Shown here: positions 1-7,400 of the stretch, piece after piece
Position numbering within the stretch: the first letter of the stretch is position 1
Layout of the letters: each line of letters begins with the position of its first letter
Source of the DNA: CAVCAD01 sp036653735
GTDB taxonomy: Bacteria; Bacillota_I; Bacilli_A; RF39; UBA660
Direction: 5' to 3'
Length of the DNA: 33,334 bases
Assembly (NCBI GenBank): GCA_036653735.1
Contig: JAVVTI010000008.1
Span: forward strand, 1 to 33,334
Notes under the pieces: model-generated
The model's input: the letters and a program-made list of their open reading frames with translations, nothing else
Databases searched by the model: none
Told to the model about the DNA's origin: nothing
Made by a program: the position numbers and the translations under genes

Positions 1-195
1 AACAAAATATACTGAAAATTAAAAGAAAAACCTATATAAATAGGTGTAAAGTTTTTTTCTTCATAATTATTACTTCTTTCTTAGTACTTTTAGTGTAATA
101 CAATTAGTATATGTACTATTATAAATTATATATCTATATAATACAAGTATATTATCTATAATTACATATAGAAATTGTTATGAAGGAGAAAGATT

Positions 196-531
196 ATGAA
201 TAAAATGTTTAATTTAAGTGCTTTAATGCGTAATAAAAATATTACTCAACTTGTATTATCTTTAGAAATAGGTGTTTCTCAGGAAACTATAAGTGCTTAT
301 TTAAATGGTAAGGCTAAGCCTAGTGCTGATAACTTAATTAAGCTTGCTAATTATTTTAATACTAGTATTGATTATTTACTTGATAGAACTAATGTTAATA
401 TAAAAGTAAATGATATGAAACCTTCTACTATAAATGATAAAGAATTCATTTTATTATCTAAGTATAGAAGTTTATCTAATGATAAGAAGCTAATGCTTGA
501 TGGTTATATGGAAGGTATTAGTAATATTTAA
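196..531 (+). CDS. Xre/Cro-family helix-turn-helix regulator
   Basis: This is a 111-residue protein with an N-terminal HTH_3 domain (about residues 7-62). The recognition-helix region SQETISAYLNGKAKPS and the segment LANYFNTSIDYLLDRT are typical of small phage- or Bacilli-type repressors. Residues 75-111 form a short helical tail that could serve for dimerisation or ligand binding; I recognise no domain there. A good ribosome binding site (AAGGAG) lies 8 nt before the ATG. The gene stands alone, is convergent with prfB and ends at a shared terminator. Its upstream 195 bases are extremely AT-rich with several TATAAT-like hexamers, so one promoter cannot be chosen. The target is unknown; autoregulation is usual for the family. 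Confidence 0.85.
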   Translation: MNKMFNLSALMRNKNITQLVLSLEIGVSQETISAYLNGKAKPSADNLIKLANYFNTSIDYLLDRTNVNIKVNDMKPSTINDKEFILLSKYRSLSNDKKLMLDGYMEGISNI

Positions 532-545
532 TTACTTTATATTAT

Positions 546-577
546 AAAAAATCCTTAAGTTATCTTAAGGATTTTTT
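546..577. terminator. Bidirectional terminator between xre and prfB
   Basis: A perfect 14-bp inverted repeat (AAAAAATCCTTAAG and its complement) surrounds a 4-nt loop, with A-runs and T-runs on the two sides. It can therefore stop transcription from both directions. The prfB stop codon lies inside the right arm. Confidence 0.93.
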
Positions 578-1638
578 ATTTATTTTTTAAATATGCGTCT
601 ATAAATATATTTATATTTCCATTTAGAACATCTTGTACATCAGAGGTTTCAGCATTTGTTCTAGTGTCCTTTACCATTGTGTATGGACACATTACATATG
701 ATCTTATTTGACTTCCAAAGTTAACATCCATAATACCGCCTCTTATATCTGATAGTTTTTCATCTATTTTACTTTTTTCTAATAAGAAGAGTTTATTTTT
801 TAGTATTTCAAATGCTTTTTGTTTATTTTGTAATTGGCTTCTTTCATTTTGACATGTTACTACTATTTTTGTTGGAAGATGTGTTATTCTAACTGCTGAG
901 TCTGTTGTATTAACGCTTTGTCCTCCTGCTCCACTACTATGGTATACATCTATTTTTACATCTTCATCTTTTATATCAATATTTATATCTGTTTTAATTT
1001 CTGGGGTTACCAGAACACTAGCAAATGAAGTATGTCTTCTACTATTACTATCAAATGGGCTTATTCTTACTAAACGATGTACTCCTGTTTCACTTTTAAG
1101 TAGTCCATATGCATACTGACCACTAAGTTTTATAAGAGCACCTTTTAGTCCTACTTCTTCTCCTGGTTGTTCGTTTATTTTTTCTATATTTAAGTTATTT
1201 AATTGTGCATATTTTAAATACATATTATAAAGCATATTTGCCCAGTCATTTGATTCTGTACCTCCAGCTCCGGAATGTATTTCTATGTAGGCATTTGTAT
1301 TATCATATTCTCCACATAGTAAAGAAGATGAAATAAGTTTATTATATTCATTATCTAGTAATATCATTTCTTCTTCATCTACAAGTGATATTATTTCTTC
1401 ATCAGATTTAATTCTACTTAGTAAATTATTATACATATCTTTTTCTGTTTTTAGTGATGAAAGTCTTTCTAAAGTTGTTTTTGCTAATTGTGGGTTATCC
1501 CAAAATGTTTCTTCTTGTGCTTGAGTTTCTAAAGTAAGTATTTCTTTTTCTTTATTTTCTAAGTCAAAGAGACCCCCTTAGAGTATCAAGTTCTTTTTTA
1601 TAGAAGTTTAATTTATTTATAATTTCTCTTGTATCCAT
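576..1638 (-). CDS. prfB: Peptide chain release factor 2 (programmed +1 frameshift)
   Basis: RF2 recognises UAA and UGA and releases the finished peptide. The ATG at 1638 opens a 24-codon first frame that ends in TGA at 1566-1564 within AGG GGG TCT CTT TGA C. A +1 slip at CTT TGA resumes with GAC at 1565 and continues to the stop at 576, giving about 353 residues. The main frame holds the RF2 anticodon-like SPF motif (VRISPFDS) and the catalytic GGQ loop (SSGAGGQSVNTTDSAVRITH). The AGGGGG upstream of the slip site is the internal Shine-Dalgarno-like stimulator known from other bacteria, by which low RF2 raises its own synthesis. The start lies one base after the secA stop, so translation is probably coupled. 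A gene call from the second frame alone would lose the N-terminus. Confidence 0.97.
1554..1580 (-). promoter_or_regulatory. prfB +1 programmed ribosomal frameshift site
   Basis: Read on the minus strand the site is AGGGGGTCTCTTTGAC. It has an SD-like AGGGGG, then a CTT slippery codon, an in-frame TGA and a following C, the combination that makes UGA a weak stop. The upstream frame runs from the ATG at 1638 and the downstream frame is open to 576, so the slip is needed to make RF2. Confidence 0.95.
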
Positions 1639-1639
1639 A

Positions 1640-4132
1640 TTATTTACCACAGCAATTCTTATATTTCTTACCACTTCCACAAGGGCATTCATCATTTCTA
1701 CCTATTTTATGTTCTACTTTTTTAGGCGTTGATTTTATTTTATCTTTTGAGTCATTTGTTTTTATATTTTTCTTTTCTTCTCTTTCTAAGTTTTGTCTTA
1801 TTTCTGCTTTTAGTAGGAATGTTGTTATTTCTGCATTCATATTTAACATCATATTATCAAAGAGTTCAAATCCTTCTAAAGCATATGCTTGTAGTGGATT
1901 AGTTTGAGCATATCCTCTTAGTCCTACTCCTTCTTTTAGATGTTCCATTGCATCTAATTGATCCATCCAGTTTTTATCAATTATTCTTAATGTAATAGCT
2001 TTTTCAAAGTCATCTTGTACTTCTGATGGAACATCTTTTAATTTATTATTATAGTCAGATACTATAATATCATAAATTATATTTATTACTTCATCATTTT
2101 TTTTATTTTGTATATCTTCTAGTTTTATTTTTTTACTTTTAAGTAAGTTTGCATTAAAGTGTTCTAATATATTATTTAAATCATTATTATCAAGTATGTT
2201 TTGATTAGAAGAATGTGCTACTACTATAGATGTAACATATTCTTTGAATATTTCTAGTATTCTATCTCTTATACTATCTTTATCTAGTACTTCATTTCTT
2301 CTTTCATATATGATTTCTCTTTGTTTACTTATTACATTATCATAGTCTAGTAAAGACTTTCTTCTATCAAAGTTAAATCCTTCTACTCTTTTTTGAGATG
2401 ACTCTATATTCTTTGATATTATTTTATTACTTATTGCTTGATCTTCTCCCATACCAAGACCCATCATAACGCTTTTTATCTTTTCAGAACCAAATTTAAG
2501 CATTAAATCATCTTCCATTGATATAAAGAATCTACTTTGTCCTGGATCTCCTTGTCTTCCACTTCTTCCTCTTAGTTGGTTATCTATTCTTCTTGAATCA
2601 TGTCTTTCAGTACCTATTACAAATAAGCCTCCAAGTTCTATTACACCAGGGCCTAGCTTTATATCCGTTCCACGACCTGCCATATTAGTGGCTATTGTTA
2701 CTGAGTCTTTATATCCAGCTTTATCTATAATCTTTGCTTCTCTTTCATGGTTTTTAGCATTTAATAGTTCATGTTTTATTCCTCTTTTTTTAAGTAAAGA
2801 GCTTATTATTTCTGAAGATTCTATACTTGTTGTACCTACTAAAATAGGTTGAGAGGTTTTATGTATTTCTTCTATAGTAGCCGCTAAAGCTTTTAGTTTT
2901 CCTTTCATAGATGGGTATATTAAATCTCCTAGGTCTTGTCTTATAACCTTCTTATTAGTTGGAATACATATTACAAACATATTATATATATTTCTAAATT
3001 CTTCTTCTTCTGTTTTTGCAGTACCAGTCATTCCTGATAGTTTTTCATACATTCTAAATAGGTTTTGGAAGGTAATAGTTGCAAAAGTTTTAGTTTCTGC
3101 ATTTATTGTTACTCCTTCTTTAGCTTCTAATGCTTGATGAAGTCCTTCACTAAATTGTCTTCCACGCATAAGTCTACCAGTAAATAAATCTACTATTACT
3201 ATTTCATCATTATCTACTACATAATCTATATCTTTTTTAAATGCATATACTGCTGTTAACGCTTTATCTAGGTTATGTACTATTAAACTATTATCCATAT
3301 CATACATATTATCTATATTTAGTAGTTTTTCAGATTTTTTAATACCTTGTTCTGTTAAGGTAACTCTTTTAGTTTTTTCATCTATTACATAGTCATCTTG
3401 TTTTAATGATTTAGCTACTTTGTCTGCTGTTAGGTATAGGTCAGCACTTTTACTATTTCCTCCTGATATAATAAGTGGAGTTCTCGCTTCATCTATAAGT
3501 ACAGAATCTACTTCATCTATTATTGCAAAGTAAAGACCTCTTTGTACTCTATGTTCTTTTTTTACTGCCATATTATCTCTTAGGTAATCAAATCCTAGTT
3601 CATTATTAGTAGTGTATGTTATATCTTTTTCATACACATTTCTTTTTTCTTCTGGTGTTAAGTCTCTTAAGTTAATTCCTACTTCCATGTCTAAATAGTT
3701 ATAAACTGGTTCCATCCATTTAGCATTTCTACTAGTTAAGTATTCATTGGTAGTTATTACATGGACTCCTTTACCAAGTAAAGCATTAGCGTATGCTGGA
3801 AGTACTGTAGTAAGAGTTTTTCCTTCTCCAGTTTTCATTTCTGATATGTTTCCATAATGAATAGAAAGCCCACCTATTAACTGTACTCTAAATGGTTTTT
3901 CTCCTATAGTTCTAAAGCAGGCTTCTCTTGCTACTGCGAATGTTTCAGGTAGTATATCTTCTAAGGTTTCACCTTTAGATAGTCTACTTTTAAATTCATC
4001 TGTTTTAGCTTTTAGTTCTACATCTGAAAGACCCATCATTTCTTCATCATATGATTCTATTTTATCTGCTATTTTATCAAATCTGCTTAGTTCTTTTGTT
4101 TCGTTATCAAATATTTTTTTTAAAAAATTCAT
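1640..4132 (-). CDS. secA: Preprotein translocase ATPase SecA
   Basis: SecA is the motor that drives unfolded preproteins through SecYEG. The protein has about 830 residues. It shows the Walker A segment MKTGEGKTLT near residue 100, the DEAD-type segment DEVDSVLIDEARTPLI, the preprotein cross-linking and scaffold regions, the second helicase half (ATNMAGRGTDIKLG; GRSGRQGDPGQSRFF) and a C-terminal zinc-binding tail with CPCGSGKKYKNCC that contacts SecB or ribosomes in other bacteria. I chose ATG 4132 (MNFLKKIF) over an in-frame GTG at 4144, because GGGTG before the ATG then serves as the ribosome binding site and the N-terminus fits the family. It precedes prfB with a 1-base gap, and the order hpf-secA-prfB matches Bacillus. 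Confidence 0.98.
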   Translation of the reverse strand: MNFLKKIFDNETKELSRFDKIADKIESYDEEMMGLSDVELKAKTDEFKSRLSKGETLEDILPETFAVAREACFRTIGEKPFRVQLIGGLSIHYGNISEMKTGEGKTLTTVLPAYANALLGKGVHVITTNEYLTSRNAKWMEPVYNYLDMEVGINLRDLTPEEKRNVYEKDITYTTNNELGFDYLRDNMAVKKEHRVQRGLYFAIIDEVDSVLIDEARTPLIISGGNSKSADLYLTADKVAKSLKQDDYVIDEKTKRVTLTEQGIKKSEKLLNIDNMYDMDNSLIVHNLDKALTAVYAFKKDIDYVVDNDEIVIVDLFTGRLMRGRQFSEGLHQALEAKEGVTINAETKTFATITFQNLFRMYEKLSGMTGTAKTEEEEFRNIYNMFVICIPTNKKVIRQDLGDLIYPSMKGKLKALAATIEEIHKTSQPILVGTTSIESSEIISSLLKKRGIKHELLNAKNHEREAKIIDKAGYKDSVTIATNMAGRGTDIKLGPGVIELGGLFVIGTERHDSRRIDNQLRGRSGRQGDPGQSRFFISMEDDLMLKFGSEKIKSVMMGLGMGEDQAISNKIISKNIESSQKRVEGFNFDRRKSLLDYDNVISKQREIIYERRNEVLDKDSIRDRILEIFKEYVTSIVVAHSSNQNILDNNDLNNILEHFNANLLKSKKIKLEDIQNKKNDEVINIIYDIIVSDYNNKLKDVPSEVQDDFEKAITLRIIDKNWMDQLDAMEHLKEGVGLRGYAQTNPLQAYALEGFELFDNMMLNMNAEITTFLLKAEIRQNLEREEKKNIKTNDSKDKIKSTPKKVEHKIGRNDECPCGSGKKYKNCCGK

Positions 4133-4149
4133 TTTTTCACCCACTTAGT

Positions 4150-4178
4150 ATTATACTAAACTCATTAGATAAAGTCTA
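4150..4178 (-). promoter_or_regulatory. secA-prfB promoter
   Basis: On the minus strand, -35 TAGACT (4178-4173) is separated by 17 bp from a perfect -10 TATAAT (4155-4150). The predicted transcript would begin only about 10-12 nt before the secA ATG, leaving a very short leader. Confidence 0.65.
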
Positions 4179-4203
4179 TGTTTTTCGTTTTTGTTAATAA
4201 TTA

Positions 4204-4233
4204 AAAAAGTCATATATTTTATTATGACTTTTT
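4204..4233 (-). terminator. Terminator after hpf
   Basis: An 11-bp stem (AAAAAGTCATA and its complement) surrounds a short loop and is followed on the minus strand by T residues. It lies directly after the hpf stop and separates hpf from the secA promoter. Confidence 0.85.
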
Positions 4234-4238
4234 ATAGG

Positions 4239-4763
4239 TTATTCAGTTTTTATAAGACCTAAATCTCCATCTTTTCTTTTATAAAGAACGTATACTGCGT
4301 TATCTTCTTCATTTTTAAATATAAAGAATGAATGATCTAATAGTTCCATTTGCATTATAGCTTCTTCTTCACTCATTGGTTTTAGAAAGACTGTTTTTCT
4401 TTTTACTATAATATCGGGTTGTTCGTCTTCAAAAATATCTTCTATTTTATCTATTATTTCATCTTTTCTTTTCTTATCTATTAGTTTTGTTTTATACTTT
4501 CTAAATTGTCTTTGTAATTTATCAGTAGCTTCATCTATTGCACTATAAATATCTTCTCTAGATTCTTCTGCTCTTAGTTGAAAGCTTTTATAGGGAATTG
4601 TAATTTCTACTTTGTGTTCCTTTCCCTTAGCTACAAAGACTACTTTAGCTTCTGTTTTATCAGGATTTTCAAAATATTTGTCCATTCTTGATAGTTTATC
4701 TATTATGTAGTCACTAATAGATTTAGTAGTTTCTAATTTTACGCCTCTTATTTTATATTTCAT
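4239..4763 (-). CDS. hpf: Ribosome hibernation-promoting factor, long form
   Basis: The 174-residue protein belongs to the S30AE family. Residues 1 to about 100 form the ribosome-binding domain (MKYKIRGVKLETTKSISDYI, then the helix REDIYSAIDEATDKLQRQFRKYK). Residues from about 118 form the C-terminal dimerisation domain typical of long HPF (VKRKTVFLKPMSEEEAIMQM, HSFFIFKNEEDNAVYVLYKRKDGDLGLI). Long HPF dimerises 70S ribosomes into 100S particles during stationary phase. An AGGAGG site precedes the ATG. It sits upstream of secA as in Bacillus (yvyD-secA-prfB), but has its own terminator. Confidence 0.95.
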   Translation of the reverse strand: MKYKIRGVKLETTKSISDYIIDKLSRMDKYFENPDKTEAKVVFVAKGKEHKVEITIPYKSFQLRAEESREDIYSAIDEATDKLQRQFRKYKTKLIDKKRKDEIIDKIEDIFEDEQPDIIVKRKTVFLKPMSEEEAIMQMELLDHSFFIFKNEEDNAVYVLYKRKDGDLGLIKTE

Positions 4764-4841
4764 ATATCCTCCTAATAATATTTTATCACTAAAGGTTACA
4801 AAATAATATATAAACTTAATTATTTACATTTTTAATATATA

Positions 4842-4863
4842 AAAATGCAATTTCTTGCATTTT
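4842..4863 (-). terminator. Terminator after the cold-shock gene
   Basis: A 9-bp stem (AAAATGCAA/TTGCATTTT) with a TTTC loop lies just beyond the csp stop, and its left arm supplies the T-run on the minus strand. Confidence 0.8.
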
Positions 4864-4867
4864 ATTT

Positions 4868-5092
4868 TTATCTAACAGGAGTTAGTTTAACTTCTTTTAC
4901 ATCAACGGCTTGTGAACCTTTTGTTGTATGTATTAATGTAAATTCAACTATATCGCCTTCTTTTAGAGTTTTATATCCTTCACATTCTATAGAAGAATAA
5001 TGTACAAATATATCTTCTGTTTCAAATTCTCCAAACTCTATAAAGCCATAACCTTTTTCGTTGTTGAACCATTTAACACGACCTCTTTTCAT
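4868..5092 (-). CDS. Cold-shock-domain RNA-binding protein
   Basis: This is a 74-residue single cold-shock domain. RNP1 is KGYGFIEF (residues 13-20) and RNP2 is DIFVHYS (27-33); the N-terminal RGRVKWFNNEKG and the closing KEGDIVEFTLIHTTKGSQAVDV are classical. Such proteins bind single-stranded RNA and DNA and melt mRNA structure. It is slightly longer than the usual 66-67 residues because of a charged C-terminal tail. ATG 5092 is preferred to a GTG at 5098, since AGGAAGGAAGG then gives normal spacing. Its upstream region carries a pair of AGACA direct repeats like those before agrB, in the opposite orientation, so quorum-sensing control of this gene is likely (inference). Which csp paralogue it is cannot be said. 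Confidence 0.93.
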   Translation of the reverse strand: MKRGRVKWFNNEKGYGFIEFGEFETEDIFVHYSSIECEGYKTLKEGDIVEFTLIHTTKGSQAVDVKEVKLTPVR

Positions 5093-5142
5093 AAACACCT
5101 TCCTTCCTTAACAATTTTTACTACTTTTCTAAGCACGTTATC

Positions 5143-5207
5143 ATCATAAATTATATTTATAAATTAATTGGTGATTATGTCTTAAAGCACATGTTTTATG
5201 TCTGTAA
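5143..5207 (-). promoter_or_regulatory. Putative AgrA (LytTR) site and promoter facing csp
   Basis: Two direct repeats read leftward as CAGACATAA and AAGACATAA, with AGACA cores at 5203-5199 and 5182-5178, exactly 21 bp apart. Twenty-nine nt after the proximal core comes a -10 candidate TATGAT (5148-5143). The sequence where a -35 should lie is far from consensus, as expected for an activator-dependent promoter. A second TATAAT lies at 5155-5150 as an alternative. LytTR regulators usually bind two direct repeats two helical turns apart. Confidence 0.6.
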
Positions 5208-5246
5208 TACAAAATATGGAAAAAAATGGAAAAATACAAAAAAGTG

Positions 5247-5312
5247 ACTTAAGACAAAAAAAGGGGTATTTGAGACAAATGATACTATAAATTTATAATT
5301 ATGTTTTATACT
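5247..5312 (+). promoter_or_regulatory. Putative AgrA (LytTR) site and promoter of agrBD
   Basis: Direct repeats TTAAGACAAA (5249-5258) and TTGAGACAAA (5270-5279) are 21 bp apart. The -10 candidate TATACT (5307-5312) begins 29 nt after the proximal AGACA core, the same geometry as the opposite-facing site at 5143-5207. No good -35 is seen for it. An alternative arrangement is TTGAGA (5270-5275) as a -35 with TATAAT at 5294-5299 and an 18-bp spacer. Confidence 0.65.
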
Positions 5313-5337
5313 TGTTTTAGAAATAGAAGAGGTATAT

Positions 5338-5952
5338 ATGAAGAAGTATTTTACTAACTATGTTATGAAACAAATAAATAAATATTATGTTTATGATTCT
5401 GTTAAACAAGCTGAGGTAAGATACGGAATAGAAACATTATACATAACTATTACTAAGACTATTGTGATATTCTTTCTTGCTTATTTGCTAAATATTTTTA
5501 AGGAATTACTTCTATTGTTTTCACTTTATTCTTTACTTAGATTTACGGGTAATGGATTACATGCAAAAAAAAGTTGGCAATGTTGGTTCTCATCTACAAT
5601 AGTATTCTTAGTTCTTCCATTTCTTTGTAAATTTCTCGTAATCAATGTTTATTTAAAATTAGTTATCAGCTTAGCAATGGTATTACTTATATTTATATAC
5701 GCTCCAGCAGACACTGAAAAAAAGCCTATTATAAATAAGAAAAAGAGAATTATTCTTAAAAGTGTGTGTACAATAAACGCACTTATATATACAATAATTT
5801 TAATAATATATAAAGATCATATGATTAGTAACATTTTATTATTTGCACAAGTAACACAAGTTATATTAATGTTACCTATAACATATAGAATATTCAATCT
5901 TAAGTATAACAACTACAAGGAATATTCTAAAACTAAATTAACATCATGTTGA
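5338..5952 (+). CDS. agrB: AgrB-type membrane endopeptidase (peptide-signal processing)
   Basis: AgrB cleaves the C-terminal tail of AgrD and cyclises the signal peptide at the membrane. The 204-residue protein has the family signature RFTGNGLHAKKSWQC with catalytic His75 and Cys82, the same 7-residue spacing as His77/Cys84 of Staphylococcus aureus AgrB. Several hydrophobic segments follow (about 40-65, 86-103, 105-123, 143-158, 160-182), giving a multi-span membrane protein. The ATG follows AGAAGAGG. The agrD gene starts 44 bp downstream with its own strong ribosome binding site, so the two are co-transcribed. The upstream control region carries putative AgrA repeats. Confidence 0.93.
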   Translation: MKKYFTNYVMKQINKYYVYDSVKQAEVRYGIETLYITITKTIVIFFLAYLLNIFKELLLLFSLYSLLRFTGNGLHAKKSWQCWFSSTIVFLVLPFLCKFLVINVYLKLVISLAMVLLIFIYAPADTEKKPIINKKKRIILKSVCTINALIYTIILIIYKDHMISNILLFAQVTQVILMLPITYRIFNLKYNNYKEYSKTKLTSC

Positions 5953-5996
5953 TGCTCTAAGCACAAATAAATATAGATGAAAGGAGGTATTTAATA

Positions 5997-6116
5997 ATGA
6001 AATTATTCGCAACAATCGCTACATTCTTAGGTTCATTAATCGCATTAACTGCAACTGGTGGAAGTTTTCTTGGTTGGTTTGAAGAATGTGATACACCAGA
6101 ATCTCTAATCAAATAA
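5997..6116 (+). CDS. agrD: AgrD-type signal peptide precursor (39 residues)
   Basis: The short ORF follows AAAGGAGG at normal spacing. Residues 1-20 (MKLFATIATFLGSLIALTAT) form a hydrophobic, amphipathic leader. Residues 23-28 are SFLGWF, and the tail EECDTPESLIK matches the conserved AgrD recognition tail, for example S. aureus DEVEVPKEL, with Pro and Leu in register. If AgrB cuts before EE as in S. aureus, the signal ends in Trp-Phe and the ring nucleophile would be Ser23, giving a six-residue lactone rather than the usual Cys thiolactone. The only Cys (31) lies inside the tail. The 3' end overlaps the end of agrC on the other strand by 12 bases. Assignment as agrD rests on position and the tail; the mature peptide is inferred. 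Confidence 0.88.
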   Translation: MKLFATIATFLGSLIALTATGGSFLGWFEECDTPESLIK

Positions 6117-7400
6117 TTTGCATTTTATTGTAAATATTGAGTAAAATCTTTGATCTTCAACATATTGTTTTAGGTCAAAGTTTTTATTTCCGTTTATGAT
6201 ATTTTTTGCAACATATAAACCAATTCCTCTATTTTTTCCTTTTGTTGAATATCCTAATTTATCTATTTTGTTTATATTTACATTCATCCTATATGTATTA
6301 GATACCTCTATTATTAAATCATTATCTTTTTTATATATATTTATAACAATGCTTTTCGTTTTTTCTTTACTAATTGCATCAGTTGCGTTGTCCAGCAGAA
6401 TTGTTAAAATCTCTATTATATCTTTGTATTCTTTTGCTTCCTTATAATTAAAAAGTTTTTCAACTTTTGTAGAAATATTTAGTTCAACTTTTGCTTTTTG
6501 ATTTTCCATTTCAAATACCTTATAATAGATAACGCCTTTTATTCCTTTAGGTAATTTAGATATATTTTTGAAATTGTTCATTTTATTAGTGTCATATTTT
6601 TTTATAATTTCATCAATCACTATTTGTATATCTGCATTTTTCTTCATTGATTTTATTATTAGAAGATTATTTAATAGTTCGTGTCTAAACTCACTATCAA
6701 GTTCTGCTTTTATCTCATATGTTTTTAAAAAGTCTAAAAATATATCACTTTTGCGGCGTGAGTCAGCTATTTTTTTCCATTGATAGAGTACTATACTTAT
6801 TATTAGACTTAATATTATAAATAAGAAAATATTTATATAATAATTTGATATATTGTAAACAATCATATTCTTATATGTTAATAACATTATAAAAACAAAA
6901 AATAATAATGTAATTATTTTAAATATTTTTTTAATTTCATTATTTTTTCTTGTTGCAATAAATCTTTTATATACAATTTTTATTTCTAGATAAGATATTA
7001 TAATAAGAAAAGTTGAAAAAAGAAGTAATAACAATTTATGAGATAAATAATCTTGAATTCCAAAGTTAGAAAATTTAAATATTAATACTGAAAAAATCAT
7101 TTCATTTATTAAAAGTACTGTAAATAAAGTTATTGTTTTAAAAAAACACGTTGATAGTTTTTCTTTAAATATTAATAAATTCAAAAAAATTTGTATTAAC
7201 AAACTAAATATACATCTATACACTGAAACATTGTATATAGAATTTATTAATCCAAAAAACGAGAAAAAAAGTATAATAAATATGTTTTTTATTGTAAGTA
7301 TTTTTTTTGCATCTTTGTTAAATGTTTGGTAATTTTTAATTACAAAATATATTGTTACTAAAAATCCAGGATACATATAAACATAATCAGTTAGGGACAT
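6105..7400 (-). CDS. agrC: AgrC-type sensor histidine kinase (HPK10)
   Basis: The 431-residue protein has about six membrane segments in residues 1-205, forming the peptide-sensing domain. A cytoplasmic kinase follows: the H-box SEFRHELLNNLL has phospho-acceptor His240, the N-box LLDNATDAI has Asn338, and the G-box is GKNRGIGLYVAKNI (388-401). This is the GHKL layout of the AgrC family, which lacks a canonical HisKA domain. Its start overlaps the end of agrA by 14 bp, so both come from one transcript. It reads toward agrBD and overlaps the agrD 3' end, with no terminator visible between them. It presumably detects the AgrD-derived peptide and phosphorylates the AgrA-type regulator next to it. 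Confidence 0.94.
   Translation of the reverse strand: MSLTDYVYMYPGFLVTIYFVIKNYQTFNKDAKKILTIKNIFIILFFSFFGLINSIYNVSVYRCIFSLLIQIFLNLLIFKEKLSTCFFKTITLFTVLLINEMIFSVLIFKFSNFGIQDYLSHKLLLLLFSTFLIIISYLEIKIVYKRFIATRKNNEIKKIFKIITLLFFVFIMLLTYKNMIVYNISNYYINIFLFIILSLIISIVLYQWKKIADSRRKSDIFLDFLKTYEIKAELDSEFRHELLNNLLIIKSMKKNADIQIVIDEIIKKYDTNKMNNFKNISKLPKGIKGVIYYKVFEMENQKAKVELNISTKVEKLFNYKEAKEYKDIIEILTILLDNATDAISKEKTKSIVINIYKKDNDLIIEVSNTYRMNVNINKIDKLGYSTKGKNRGIGLYVAKNIINGNKNFDLKQYVEDQRFYSIFTIKCKLFD

Noticed and set aside
24..58. Weak hairpin ACCTAT/ATAGGT followed after six bases by a T-run
   Set aside because: The stem is only 6 bp, AT-rich and not adjacent to the T-run; the gene it would serve lies outside the window, so a terminator call is not supported.
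1629..1907. Plus-strand open frame antisense to the secA C-terminus
   Set aside because: Low-complexity hydrophobic translation opposite a fully conserved gene; no start signals.
5216..5290. A 24-codon open frame on the plus strand between the two AgrA-like repeat pairs
   Set aside because: It has no ribosome binding site, covers the regulatory repeats and a promoter, and its composition is that of the AT-rich spacer.
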